This document shows, piece after piece, positions 1 through 30,458 of a stretch of 64,000 nt of DNA. The DNA lies in NCBI GenBank assembly GCA_948474755.1, contig CAOLHI010004273.1, positions 61,020 to 125,019 on the forward strand, written 5' to 3'. The notes beneath the pieces are model-generated. The model saw only the letters and a list, made by a program, of their open reading frames with translations. It was not told the origin of the DNA and searched no databases. The position numbers and the translations under genes are program-made. Position 1 is the first letter of the stretch, and the number at the start of each line of letters is the position of its first letter. The DNA comes from Ctenosaura bakeri. Taxonomy: Eukaryota > Chordata > Lepidosauria > Squamata > Iguanidae.

Positions 1-178
1 AGACTCATGGGATACCAGAGTTTGAATCCTCACTCATCCATGGAAAACCACTGGGTAACCCTGGACAAGTCACACTCTCTCAGCCCCAGAGGAAGCCCAG
101 GGCAAACCTCCTCTGAACAAATCTTGTCTAGAAAAAGCTATGATGGAGTTATTAAGTTAGAGTTGATGTGAAGACATA
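1..178 (+). repeat. tRNA-derived lizard SINE (family A), cut by window edge
   Basis: Lacks its tRNA head. It shows the family body: a box-B-like GTTTGAATCC, CCATGG, CTGGGTAACC, CAAGTCACACTCTCTCAG, GGCAAACCTCCTCTGAACAA, and a decayed tail. It lies in PFKFB4 intron 5. Confidence 0.85.
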
Positions 179-557
179 TCAGAACAATAAAAAGACAAGA
201 ACATTTTCCCTTCCTCTCAACTCCCCCTTCCCTCCAGCTTTCATTTACAGACAAACTATATGAACAAGGTAAAGAAATTTAAATAAGGCATCTATTATAT
301 GCTACATGTAAAGGTCACTTGTTAAAACCTGCTGTTAAAGATCCTAAAAAGAAACACTCATTAGCTCAACAGACTCTTCTGAGATGCCTGACAACAGCAT
401 GATATATTACCAATGGTTACTACTGGTATATGGAGCTATTAACACCATGAGAAGAGATTAGAGAAATTTAACGGAGAAGCAGCTACTGAAAAAATATCAC
501 GTGAAGTTACATGTGATATGTAGTTACAGACAGCATAAACCTATGTTTTTAACTCAC

Positions 558-18365
<17,808 letters not shown>

Positions 18366-18752
18366 CCCTGCCACCGGAGACGGCGGCCGAGGCGACGCAG
18401 CGGAGGGCGAGATCCGAGGCAAGGCGGGGACGCCGCGCTCCCGCCGCCGCCGCCGCCGCCGCAGCCTTCGCCGGCCGGTGTCCGGGGCTGGCTCGGCGGC
18501 GGAGGGAGGGAGGCTGGCAAGGCCACGGGAGGGCGGAGTCGGCGCGGAAGCCCCGCCCCCTCAGGCCAGCGCGGGGAGCAAGTTGCGGAGCCCGAAGCCG
18601 GAGGAGGCTCGCCCCCCCGAGTCCGGCGCGAAGAGGCCCCGCCCTCGCCGCCCGCGCGCGCCCAGACAAAGGAAGGGGAGCTCCGGCCGCCGGGGCTGGG
18701 CGCCAGGTGGGTCGGCCGCCGCCGCCGCCAGGACGGACGGACGGACGCGCTC

Positions 18753-18785
18753 AGGGAAGGAAGGAAGGAAGGAAGGAAGGAAGGA
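18753..18785. repeat. (GGAA)n microsatellite
   Basis: About seven AAGG/GGAA units, just after a (GGAC)n run at 18731-18746, in the PFKFB4 CpG island upstream of exon 1. (GGAA)n repeats can bind ETS factors; that is only a possibility here. Confidence 0.95.
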
Positions 18786-18876
18786 GGCTCCGCGCGCCTC
18801 CCGCGCGCACCCGCCCCCATGCCGAGCGAGCAAGCCAGCCGCGAGCCGCTCCTGCCGCCGCCGCCTCCCTGGCCAG

Positions 18877-19013
18877 GGCCATTCGCACTGTGATTCCACT
18901 TGCAACGGCCTATGGAGTCCTTTGAGGCCCCTCCCGAAACTGCAAACCCCGGGATTCCAGAGGATGTTGAAAGTGGAGTCATCGCGCTATAACAGGCTAG
19001 TGCGGAAATGTCC
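18877..19013. mobile_element. Palindromic MITE, copy at edge of PFKFB4 CpG island
   Basis: GGCCATTCGCACTGTGATTC ... CCTCCCGAAACTGCAAACCC ... AGTGGAGTCATCGCGCTATA ... GTGCGGAAATGTCC. The left arm is shortened relative to the right. Same family as 58431-58610. Confidence 0.8.
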
Positions 19014-19038
19014 CGGAAACTGCAGTTTTATAAGGCAC

Positions 19039-19212
19039 AGAGCCAACGAACGGGGTGGGTGGCTGGACCCTGTGAACCCGTGTTCCGTTCCCCACTCAGC
19101 TGGGGAAACCCCCTGGGTGACCTTGGGCGGGTCACGCCCTCTCAGCCCCAGAAAACCCCAGGAGAGGGTCGCTGCAAGTCCCAGGCAACTGGAAGGCGCG
19201 CAACAACGAGGC
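19039..19212 (+). repeat. SINE family A, GC-rich copy
   Basis: AGAGCCAACGAACGGGGTGG head, CCACTCAGCTGGGGAAACCC, GTGACCTTGGGCGGGTCACG, tail CGCGCAACAACGAGG. It lies directly beside the MITE at 18877-19013. The middle GAACAAATCTTGCC block is deleted. Confidence 0.8.
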
Positions 19213-20094
19213 AGAGCTCTGCTTCATTAGTCCAAAGAGTCATTTTCTTGTGCAAGTGCAAAGGCCAACGTGGGTATGCCTTTAAAGGACTATGCCATGC
19301 TTGCTCTTTCTACAAAATAATCTTCCCGATGATAGAGAGTGAATGCAGTGGTCAGGGACCCCGATAAAGGAGCAGAGATAGCAATGGCTTGGAGAGACAT
19401 GCTCAAGGCTTTAGAAAATAGGAAAGTTGCCTGGGTGCTAATCTAATCCAGTTTCCTTATAGAGAAGAGCTGAGGAAGGGCTGGCAGAGAGAAAAGAAGT
19501 GGGAAGACCTGAAAGCATCAGTATGCATCACAGGGGGGGTCAGGAGTCATAGAAAAGAAGGGAAGACACTGGGTCACTCAGCTGTCCAACCCTATTTACT
19601 ACTGGCCACTCCTGAGGTATTCCTGACTCCTCCGTACTATGCATTGTTCCACTTCTAGCACCAACAAGCTCTTTCTAACAGCCAGTCTCATTAAAGGATG
19701 CTGCAATGCAAGGCACACTAGGGTGGGGGGAAAACCTCTTTGTCACCTTTGAACGTGGAATTTGTGAAACATTAAAGTTTCATGCCATTGCACAGACACA
19801 GAGAACAGAGTTACAATGAAAACAAAGTACTATCTATTGTACCTCTGGAGCAATCAAAACTTGTCCAAGGTGACCACAAACAAACTTTGCCTCTAAAAAG
19901 GTCTGATGAATGATACTATGTATCTGCAGTAAAGTCTGAGACAACTAATGCAAATACCTATATCTACCCCCTTTGGGTTTTTTAACCACAGTTCCCACCC
20001 GCCAAATATACACAAGACATGGCTCTTCTGAACACATTTTCCAGACGGTCCTTAAAGTCACTTTTTCACTTTACAAATAACAGATCCTACTTTA

Positions 20095-20215
20095 GAGCAG
20101 AGGACAGGAATCTCTGGTCCTCCAGCTGTACGACTCCAATTCCTATCAGCTCCAGCCAACATAGCAAATAGTTGGTGGTTATGGGATTTGCAGTCCAACA
20201 TTCCTAGTTCAGAGC
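20095..20215. mobile_element. hAT-type MITE remnant
   Basis: CTGGTCCTCCAGCTGTACGA, CCAATTCCTATCAGCTCCAG and the inverted TTATGGGATTTGCAGTCCAA resemble the common lizard hAT MITE with CTCCAGATGTT arms. No clear target duplication. Confidence 0.5.
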
Positions 20216-20854
20216 AAGAGAGACAGACTATATGTTACTGTAAAGGCAGCTACATCTTTTTTTTAAACTCAAAAATAAAGTAGTATTTCTTTACTCAAAA
20301 GTAAGTACAGGGGACCCAATCCAGATGAAGACCCTAATGTGCATGCTAGTAGGCTTTTTTGCCCTTCAGCCCCTCCCCACCTTTCAAATCTGGAACGGAC
20401 TGGTGGTACAGCAGCACCAGCCATTTACAAAATTCAAAGATCCCAGGATTAGAGGTAGCATACTTCTGAATGCCCTGTCCCAAGGTAAGATTAGCAGGAG
20501 AAGAAGACTGTTAGCCCAAGAGTCCTCCTCTCGGTTGGCCATTGCGTGAAGCAACAATGCTGGGCTAAAAATACTTTCAAGCTTGGTCCAGCAGAGCTTT
20601 CATGTTCCGCTAGAGTCCTCTTCCTGATTCTTTTATTATATGAGGTGCAGGTAAGTACCAGAGAACTATACATGCACACATGCATACATATGGATGGATA
20701 GGCTCACTCTTGCTAATTAACAAAGCAATGAGCTGAGCTGATAATATGTAGTACATTTGGACATCGCAAAAGTGCCTAACTTTGCTTGAGTTCAAACCCA
20801 TTACCCACGGCCACCCTAGAACTCCACCTAGTATTCGCTGAACTGGTACTAACT

Positions 20855-20940
20855 TTGCAGGGTTCTTGTGGCACCTTTGAGAGAAAGAAGTTGGTAGCAT
20901 AAGCTTTTGTAAACTAAGTCTACTTTATCAGACTCATGGA
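20855..20940 (-). repeat. Repeat family D
   Basis: GGGTTCTTGTGGCACCTTTG, ATAAGCTTTTGTAAACTAAG, TACTTTATCAGACTCATGG: reverse orientation of the 15230 family. Confidence 0.5.
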
Positions 20941-20989
20941 GTAAAATTCCTAGCAGGAGTAATAGAGGAGCTCTCTGTTTGAGGGTTTT

Positions 20990-21090
20990 AAATACCCCTC
21001 CCTAACTGCCAATCCCAGGATTCCATAGGCCAGAACCATCACAGTTTAAGTGGAACCATGGCACTATAGCTGTAGTGTGAAAGATCTCCG
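20990..21090. mobile_element. MITE half-element
   Basis: CCAATCCCAGGATTCCATAG, AAGTGGAACCATGGCACTAT, GCTGTAGTGTGAAAGAT: one arm of a MITE whose opposite arm type is at 48905-49015. Confidence 0.5.
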
Positions 21091-21246
21091 AGCAGCTGGG
21101 CTACACAGAAGTGGGATCCTTTGCTGCTCTAGCAGTGAGAAAGACCAGAGGTTTAAAACCCCTTGTCCTCTGGTGTCCTAGTGAAAGCCTGCTGCATAAT
21201 TTGGCCAGATTTCAATTCCTGATTTTACTCCTAGGGAGTCAGGCAC

Positions 21247-21437
21247 TGAACCAGCAAGGTGCAGTGGTTTGAGCCCTGGAGTACAACCCTGGAGATGAGG
21301 GTTCCGTTCTCCATTCAGCTGTGGAAACCCACTGGATGACCGTACATATGTCGCAGACTCTCAGCCTCCAGAAAACCCATAAAGAAGTCTTAAGGTTCCC
21401 ATAAGTCAGAAACGACTTGAGGGCACACAACAACAAA
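21247..21437 (+). repeat. SINE family A
   Basis: Box-A-like GCAGTGGTTTGAG, GGGTTCCGTTCTCCATTCAG, GGAAACCCACTGGATGACCG and a well-kept tail CATAAGTCAGAAACGACTTG then GGCACACAACAACAA. Confidence 0.9.
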
Positions 21438-22153
21438 ACCTGGCATTGGCTATCTAGTGGCTCAGTGTCCCCTAGTGACTCAATTTTGTATTACAGACCA
21501 CAGTCTATTTTTAATTAATTAAAATTAACAATTTGTAAATGATACTGAGATACCCTGAATCTCCCTAATGTCACACTAGGTTTGGGGAGTCTAGAATTTT
21601 GCTATTTTGGGACTATGACGCAGACAACCACACACACTTTGATTAGCATAGAAAATGTAAGAAGAAGGAATTCTAGAGATTCTTATAGCTGTACCTGAGA
21701 AATCTTAACAGCAAGAGCAAAAGAGACTGCCTGGCTCAAGGAAGAAAATTTGGTTAAGGAAAAAGAAAAACACCAGCAGAGAGTCACTGATAAATGGTGC
21801 TCAGCTGACCCATTAGGGAAAGTCAAAGAAAGGGAAAACCCCATGACCATCTACTGCAGACCAACCAGTGGAATAGCTTGCATATTCTGATCATTATCTG
21901 GCCTGAACTTACAAGAATGATTTCCTGGAAACAAGCTGGAGGGATGAAGACATTTAAGCAGAATTATGTTTTTGCCATGAGGAAATTTTCAAACACGGTT
22001 TATCCAGAATAGTACCTCTGAATTGGGGGGGAATGGAGCTGTACCAGTTTCCAGATTCCTCCACTGCACCCCTCCAATATAATTCATTTTCTCCCCTCCA
22101 GTGCTTCTAATTGGGTCCATGGGGGCAATTTAACCATCAGCCATTTCAGACCC

Positions 22154-22226
22154 ATGAGAGACCCTTTCTCTTCCAACAGGAAATGACCCATTAGTCGATT
22201 TCCTGTTGGGTGAAAAGGCCTCTCAT
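22154..22226. repeat. Imperfect hairpin, about 73 bp
   Basis: ATGAGAGACCCTTTCTCTTC followed by CAACAGGAAAT is answered by ATTTCCTGTTGGGTGAAAAG and GCCTCTCAT. The spacer is about 11 bp. It may be a very small MITE; no other copy was seen in the window. Confidence 0.7.
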
Positions 22227-22229
22227 TCG

Positions 22230-25200
22230 CCTAAAAAAGCCAAAGAGGGAGAAAAAATGCCATACTTTCCTTCAAACCCCTGGGTCATATACCCTCCAAC
22301 TGTCCCAGCTTGGCACAGACAGTGCTGATTAATCCTCTGACCTTCTACTTTTTCAGCCACTTTTAAACTGTTCCAGTTTCTCTTTCCTTCTCCCGCTTTA
22401 CCCCTCAACCAATTGCTGCAAAATGAGTTCAAAGCACAAAAGTAGTTTATATATAATTAATTCAGTAGCAGGGAGAAGAGGGAAGGGGTGGAATCTTGCC
22501 CTTCCCAATTAGGCTCTGACCCAAACAAACTGGTGTAGCCTTTCGTAGCTTATATGTTCTTCTTCAGTAATAACTTTTGACAGCTTGGCCACATGTTTCC
22601 CAGTTTTCATCAGTGAAATGTTGGAGGGTATGGGATCATTTGGCACACAAAAAAGTTGTATTTTCCCTACCCTTTCTTTAAAGGCATGAAAACATTGGTC
22701 TGTAGTTTAATTGGAAATTTATATACAAGACACTCAAGAGATAAGAAATAAGCTTTGTATTATTCTGTCTCATCCTCTTTTAAATAAACAATTCTGTTAT
22801 AATATTCTGGAAAACAATTAAGAAAGTACATGTGTTCCTGGGCTTTACTTCTTCAACAGAAAATTTTGTAACAGAGGCAGAAATAACATGTTAAAAACAG
22901 ATATATGTTCCTACACCATGGTTTTTCTTTGTACAAAAAGCTCAGCATGTTTCAGCAAACATTTTACCCCAAACTAACAGTTACACATATGTGAAATTAA
23001 ACAATCATGAAAGGAATGCTGTGAATAAAGGAATAAAAATTTTGAACCTTCTAGAGTTTACTTGAAACTTTCTTCCAAAATGCATCCAGAGATAATTTTC
23101 ACCAGTCTGCATTTTTCTTGTGATTTCCATTTTAGTAGCTAAACTTAAAGATCTGTGGTTTTTAAACATGCTTAGGCGAGTTCATGAGGCTGGCTAATCC
23201 ATTTTCCCCTCTGTTTTGGTGTTCATGCATACTCTGTAAGAGATTATGGAGGCAGCTGCTGTTTACCTTGCCTGTTACTGGCAGGCATACACAGCTACAG
23301 TATAATTGCCTAGACTAGAATCCCATTCTTTCCCAAATGCAGCATTATTATATTGCTTACTGCAGACATGCTGCTGCAGCCCAACAACACAGTCTGTGTT
23401 TCTCCAGTCCTCCTCCATCATTCTGCCAATGCTAGTTTTTTTTAAAAAATGGTACAGATAGAGGACAAGGAGAAAAGGGGGAGTGCTAGGCAGGTGTAAA
23501 AAAGAGCTTCTTTGTTAGAGACTTTGTTAATTGAGTTAGGCCTACATTTAAAATAAAGATGAAGCTTACTTTGGCAACTGATATATGAACCTCCATTAGT
23601 CATACAGATGCCCACTATTTGTTAAATAATTAAGTAATCAGGTTCCTGACACAAATTGAAAGCATGTGCTGCTATACTGAGTATGTGTGATGAATTATTT
23701 TCATTCTCAAAGGGCCAGGTGGACAAAGGAGACGTGATCCAAATCAGGGACTGAGGTATGATTTCCCATTTCTTCCAGGCTTTATCAAGGCCTGTTCATC
23801 AACTACAGTATAGACTTGATCACACAGAGAAACAGAAGCAGCAAAGCTCCAAATAGATGTATTGTGGACAAGTCTGTTTGGTGTGAAATGAACAGTAAAT
23901 ATGTCCCTTTATCTACACATACATAGCTATTGGGCAAAAATCAAATTAAAAGGATAAATTTTTTAAAAAGAAAAAAAAAATATGGTTTTTATTTGATTAA
24001 TTTCCTGAAGTGAGACACAATAAATGACTCCATTAACTGCTATTAAAAAGGTTTAACTGAAAAAAGAAAATAAAAGTGCAAACAGAGAGTGGCTATTTCT
24101 CATTTCATCTGGCTATAAGGCTAATTGCTACTGAGTAGAATTCCCCAGCATCTTTTTTTAAGCATCAGAGGAGAGAAAGCTAATTAGCACATGTGTTTCT
24201 TCTATAAAGTCACATACAGCTGCACCTCCACTCCTAAACAAGCTAAAATCAGCCCAAAATCTCAGGAGTCAAGGAGGGGAACAATATCCAATTGCAAATC
24301 TCTCAGGAACCAGTCATGACAGTAAAAGTTTAAGATAGCAACCATCTGTTGCTGCAAAACTGTTGCACTGCCTTCAACCAACTGTATTACTCAAAACAAA
24401 TATTTGCCTCCTCCCTAACAGTGTGGCTGGGATGACATGAGGTTATAGTGACAAGCTTTACATATTATTGCAATCTTTGGTTTTTACAGTGGAATCCAAT
24501 ATTAGCAGGTTGGGGTGGGAGTTCCCACTGCATTCACCAAGCACCCTGAAAACCTGATCCAGAGGTTGGGAACCCACAAATGGCTAGTATTATTGTTGTG
24601 CACAACTGGATAAAACAATAGACATCTATAAAGAACTGAAACCTGCCAAATTTCAGAAAAACAAGTGGAGGGTTTTGGGTGATACACACCTTTAAAATAT
24701 GTGCATTTTTTAAAAAGGAAAGTATATCCAGGGCTTTTTGATAAAATTAGATGACACTCCAAAGTCCAGTTGCCCCTCTAGTGTGGTTAAATGCTGCCAA
24801 ATTTCAAACAGGTACAGCAGTATTTCTTACAGCAAGGATGGGAATCTCCAGGCCAAATTCAGTCTGCAGTGGATTCACCCACTGTCCTCAAGTTCCCTCT
24901 CCTATTCTCTCAATACATTAATGAGATAAAGGCTATTTAAAGCCCAGAAAGCTGTTGTGTGGCTCTGCTTTGCAGACTGGGCAGCTGTACTGCTGCCTGG
25001 AACCAAGTTGGTCCATTCAGACTTACACCTAAGTAGGTATGTATAGAATTGAGCTGTGCTATGCATGCATGCATGCATGTGCAATGGGACAATACCTAAG
25101 ATTATCTAGCTCAGTTTGTTTTGAAACTACCCCATGACTTTAGGCCTGCTAAACTTCTGGAATGCAGCTTTCAAGACTCTTTCCAAATTTCCAGAGCCAC

Positions 25201-27900
25201 AAAGCAGAGTTCATTGCTCTGAAATAGTTTCTAGGGCTGGAAACCAGAGTTCTACTTTTATGTAAATTTAAAATAGTGAAAAAGTGTTCATTTCTAGTGA
25301 ATTAACTTTAAATAAAACATAGTGCATCTAAAATGGATATAGGTGTGCCATGTGTGCAGTGTGGATGCTTATTTGCAGACACGTAAATCTGTGCCATGAG
25401 ACCTCTCCTGCTTCAGTCTGATTTCATGTCTTGAGCCAGGAATAGAAGTAGATCAATCTGAGACCTAACTCAGATATGATTTGTAACCTTCTAGATTGAG
25501 GCTGGCAATCGATGACGGGAGGGCGATTTTTGTCCCTGCGCTTCCCAGTGGACTGCACCAGTGCACAAAGCACCTGGACTCTAAAACAAAATCATAAAAG
25601 CCCAGTCAATTTTTCACCCCAACCCCTCCAGAGGGCTCAAAACAACTGCAGAATGCAACTCCCACAAGACTCCCACATGCCTTTAAAATCTGTCAGAACC
25701 TCCCCCCCCAAAAAAAATTGACGCCAAATCAGGCAACACTGAAACAGGAAGTAAACAGTAGCATTTTGTGGTTTTGATTTTAACTGATTTGTGGGGGTTC
25801 TAGCAGGCTTTTAAGGTAAGAAGGGGGAGCAGAACTGCATCATTTTGTAGCAGTATGGAGCCTTGGGGAAGGTGAAAATCACTTGGAATTTTTTAAAAAA
25901 TATTTTAAGGTCTGTAAGCTTTGATGAGCTTTGGGGCCATAAAATACAAATTCTTTTTGTTCGAGCATTTCTCTAGAGGGAGAATGCTACTCTTTGCAGT
26001 TTCACAGTAATAACTTATGAAGCTAGGTGGATATCCACTTTATTAAGGGCTTCTGAATTGTTTATATTCACTATTTATTTGGATAGAAAAAATTCATATA
26101 TTGCATTCTGAGATCTTCCATGAGAAATACTGAACCTATTTGTAATTCTTTTCCAGACCCGTCTTGTTGGAATTGGAACTTTTACCTTAACGTTACTCAG
26201 TAGGATTTGAGAATAAATATTTTGCATTCTTCAAAGATTTGACTGATCCAGATTTAAATCCCAGTTTAGCCCCAACTCTTTTTCCTACTGTAATTTTCCA
26301 TCTATACAATAAAACATGAGCCTTCTTTACAGTCATGGCAAAAGCAAATATCATTAGGACTGCAGTGTCACACAAACAGTAACTGAATTTACCAGACAGA
26401 ATTGAATTTTAAAGGAAACATTTCATCAGTATTATTAATAACTCCATCAAGAAGAAACCGATGTTTTCAATAAAAGGTTTTACACAAACACACACAAACC
26501 CTACTTGCTGTAAAAGGAATTAATGCAAAACAAATTGAATCTAGTTTTATAAAGATTAATTTAATTCCCCTTTTCTTAACACAAGCACAAATTCCAATGA
26601 ATCTCCGTTGACAGTGCTTAAAATAAACCATGTACAAAAGCATTTTCAAGATTGTCCGCTCATGTAGAAGCAAAGTTTGCAGATCTTATCAAATTATATA
26701 GCTTATTAAGGAATATAATAAGTCTGATTTTTAAAATGTACGTATGTACATATATAAGTCTTGACTTTTAAAATGTAAATAGGCTTAACACATGATGATG
26801 ATTAAAAACTGTTTTTCTCCACAATCCTATCAAAAAGAAAACTTTCTCCACCATCCTATAAAAAAAAGTTGTTGTTGCACACAATGAGGTAGATACTCTC
26901 TAATAAAAATCAAAATGTGCAGTGGATTTTGCTCTAAACCTATACAACTATTAATGGATTAAATACTAAGGGTGTGGAATATTCGGCATTTTTAAACTGA
27001 AAACTATCACTGCCAGTAGGTGGCACTCTGCTACATGTTCATATAAAAGTTGTGTATGAAAGATATTCTGACAGCAAGCCACTTTGGGAATAATCTATTC
27101 TCCTTTGTATTATAGTACAAACGGAAAGGAAGAGGAGAAAACAACCTGGGTCTTAGTTATCTGCTTCTGTAACTCCCAACAGGAGCTAGTTGTTGTTTTT
27201 CTTTGGGGTCTTTATTTTTGGTCAGAAACAGAGCTCATATCCACCTTACCAAGTAGGGCAGTAGGATATGAAAGGCAGAAACAGGGGCAGGCAGAATGGG
27301 GCTATCAGGATAGGGACTAAGCTCTTTCCTTGCACAAGCTGGAAGATTTTGTATTCTGATTGTCACATTTTTCCCCCAGACAATAAGGGCTGGAAGTGAA
27401 CCAACATTAGCTAAAGATGTATAAGGGGAAGAAAGAGTTAGAACTAAAGATTATTATCCATGTAATCTGTTTACTCAGTCCTGGATATAGTATTTTACAA
27501 GATCAGAGATTACAGTCTGATGGTGATTTGGACTGAAATTAGTTTAAAAACTGAGCTTTCAAACAAGGAGGTCATTAGTACCAACACTCCACTGACGCTT
27601 TTCAGGGACATTGGCAACCATAAAGGGAAAACAGGGACAGGAAAATCCTGGACCATAATTGGCCTTCCATTTGGACAGATCCAGACACTCATGTTTAAAC
27701 TTATCAATGTTTCAAACAAAGAGTGGGAATTATGTAGCCCCCCAGTTGTTTTGTTAAACTTAAACTCCTGGACTTCTTCACCATCGGCTGTATTGACTAG
27801 AACTACTGGGGCTTCAAATCCAAAAACATGACTCCTACACCAGTTTTGAGTCAATAAGTTTTCACATCCCCACTGTAATACACTTAAATGTTTTGTGGCC
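22230..27900. other. AT-rich intergenic stretch
   Basis: No exon-like signal, RNA gene or clear repeat is recognised over most of this interval. Small items: (GCAT)n at about 25061-25080, an A/T-rich tract at 23955-23990, and a local duplication of a CTCCAC.ATCCTAT motif at about 26818-26870. A run without stops at 27510-27902 on the minus strand is not supported as a gene. Confidence 0.6.
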
Positions 27901-27999
27901 ATTTTGATCTAGAGGACCTATTCCTGTAGCCTTTTTCTCCCTGTACCGCATCTACCTTTCCCTAAAGAGTCTAGTTCATAGAGGTTCTACTGTGTCACA

Positions 28000-30458
28000 A
28001 TTTGGGGGGGAGAGCTTTGCTCTAACTCTCCCACTCAATCTTTTGGCCATTGTCTCGTTCTTGTTTTTACTAAACATTGCTCTTGTTCTTCTTTTTCAGC
28101 TACTGAATTTCCATTGTTCGATCACCACCTTGTCTCATTTGTACTTACTCATAATCATCCTCCTCCTCATCCTGTCATTCACTTCATTCATAAGCTTCAT
28201 TTGATTAACCCTGAAGACTTCTCTCAAGCTTTGCTTTCTTCCTTGCCTCTTCCTAGCTCTCTTATCTCTCTTGACCTGCTGCCTCCTTGCTGAACTCTAC
28301 CTTATCTTCAACTCTCAATAATTTTGCCCCTTTGTCAATGAGTCTTTCTTCTGCTTCTATGCCTCAACCTTGGCTTACTCCCTGCACTCGGCATCTTCGC
28401 TCATGTTGTGCTGCCGAGTGTTTGTGGAGGAAAACTAAAGAGCAGGCAGATTTTATTCACTATAAGTTTATTCTTTCTTCCTTTCTAGTGCTATTTTTCT
28501 TGCCAGGAAGACTATTTCAGGTCATTAATCTGTGCTAACTCTCGTTGTCCTCAGTTTCTTTTCTCTACTTTTAATTCTCTCCTTAAGCCTCCTTCTTTAC
28601 CCCTTCCTTCATCATTTTCAGCTGATGACTTTGCTACTTTCTTCAATACCAAAATTGAAACTATTCGCTTTTCCCTTTCTGTTCCTAACTCTTCCTTACT
28701 TCCAACCTATCAATTGTCCACTTGTTTTACATTCTCTTCCTTTCCCCCATCTTGCTAGATGAATTGTCTAAAATTCTGAAGCCTTCTAATCCTTCTACTT
28801 GTCCCTTGGATCCTATTCCTTCTCAATTCTTAATAATTATTTCCTTTCTTGTGTCATGTTGTTAATTTGTCTCTTTCTTCCGGTTCATTTCCTTCTGCTT
28901 TTAAACATGCCACTATTTCTCCAATTCTTAAGAAGCCTGCACTTGATCCTTCTTCTCTTGCCAACTATCACCCCATTTCTCTCTTGCCTTTCCTCTCTAA
29001 AGTGCTGGAACGTGTTGTTCATACACATTATCTTTCTTTTTTGTCTCAGGCTGCTATACTTGATCCTTTTCAGTCTGCATATCATCCTTTACACTCCACA
29101 GAGACAGCTCTTACTAAAATAACCAATGATTGTCTCATAGCCACATCCCAGGGCCTATATTCTATTCTTCTTCTTCCTGATCTTTCGGCTACCTCTGATA
29201 TAGTTGATCATGTTCTCTTGTTAGACTCACTTCATGCCTTAGGGTTCACTGGGTCTGCTCTTAGCTGGTTTTCATCTTATCTTTCTGGCTGCTCATTTAA
29301 TGTGGTAGTTGGTAATCATAAATCCTCTTCCTTTCATCTCTCAGTGGGGGTCCCTCAAGGTTCTGTTTTTGGCCCTCCCTTATTTTCTCTTTATACTCTT
29401 TCCCAAGGTAATCCTATTAGTTCCTCTGGGTTTCAATATCACCTCTATGCTGAAGATATTCAACTATACTTTTCTTTCCCTGAACTTTCAGTGGATATTG
29501 AAGATTGTATTACAGACTGTCTTTCTGGTATTTCTTCATGGATCCTTCACCACAGTCTTAAACTCAATTTGGCGAAAACCCAATTACTCATTTTCCCCCC
29601 TAAACCTTCTTTACTTTCCACCTTTTCTATTACTGTCAACAACACACTTATCCATTCAGTGAAAGATGCTCACAGTCTTGGATTCATTTTTTACTCCTCT
29701 TTGTCTTTTGCTTCTTATATTGAGACTATTGCTAGGTATTTATAACATCTTTAAAATCTAAACTTTCCTATCTCCCTCTTCTGCTAAGACTTTAATCCAT
29801 GCTCTTGTTATTTCTCATCTCGATTACTATAATGTTTTACTTACTGGTCTTTCTCGATCTCATCTTTCACCTCTGGTCTCTGTTTTTCACTCTGCTGCTA
29901 AAATTATTTTCTTAGCCCGCCATTTCAACCACATTACCCCTCTCCTGATCTCCCTTCATGGGTTACCTATTCCTTGTAGGATCCTGTATAAACTCCTTGT
30001 CTTGACTTTTAAGGTCTTACATAATTTAGCTCCTCTTTATCTTGTTGCTCTCATCTCTCCTTACCAGCCCACTGGAAACCTACATTCTGCAAATACTTAT
30101 CTTCTTACCCAGCCTAGAGTCTCTTCATCTTTAGTTCAGTTACACCCTTTTTCCTCTCACTACCCCCTATGCATGGAATCACCTTCCAGTGACCTTGCAA
30201 ACTGCCCCTTCTCTTACTGTTTTTAAATCTAAACTGAAAACTTTCTTGTTTTCCAAAATTTCTGGAATGTTGGATTAGCTTTTATCGTTAATTAGATATT
30301 GTATTTTATTGGCATTATAGTAATATTATGTTGTATTGGTTGTAACTGCATATACTTTTGACCTTTTCCATTTTCTATATCTTCATTTTATTATGTATTT
30401 ATCTATGTCAACTGTTGTATTTTAATTTTGTGAAGAAGAAGAAGAAGAGGAAGAAGAC
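28000..30458 (+). mobile_element. L2-type LINE, 5'-truncated and decayed
   Basis: Reads as the end of an apurinic-type endonuclease (DHHLVSF near 28120, SADDFATFFNTKIETI near 28620) followed by reverse transcriptase: ANYHPISLLPFLSKVLERVV, QSAYHPLHSTETALTKI, a decayed DLSAAFDTVDH equivalent, SVGVPQGSVFGP, then HLYAEDIQLYFSF where an active enzyme has YADD. Several stops and frameshifts interrupt the 5' half. It ends in a (GAA)n-like tail at 30434-30456. The coding strand is strikingly T/C-rich. Clade assignment to L2/CR1-group is by motif recognition; Rex1-like affinity is not excluded. Inactive. Confidence 0.85.
28849..29745 (+). pseudogene. L2-type LINE reverse transcriptase fragment
   Basis: Longest open stretch (298 codons) of the LINE above, covering the finger and palm of the RT. 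The catalytic YADD box reads YAED, so the first catalytic aspartate is lost, and the region after about 29745 continues in another frame (SHLDYYNVLLTGLS, KIIFLARHFNHITPLL) with the typical C-terminal LINE motifs. Confidence 0.8.

Noticed and set aside
27510..27902. 130-codon open frame on the minus strand beginning MATKHLSVLQWGC
   Set aside because: No family recognised, no convincing splice sites, and the opposite strand is also open. Might be an old processed fragment; a protein search would decide.
28799..29122. Hydrophobic Leu/Phe-rich open frames that look like membrane proteins
   Set aside because: They are alternate frames of the pyrimidine-rich L2 LINE; T-rich codons produce Leu/Phe/Ser runs.
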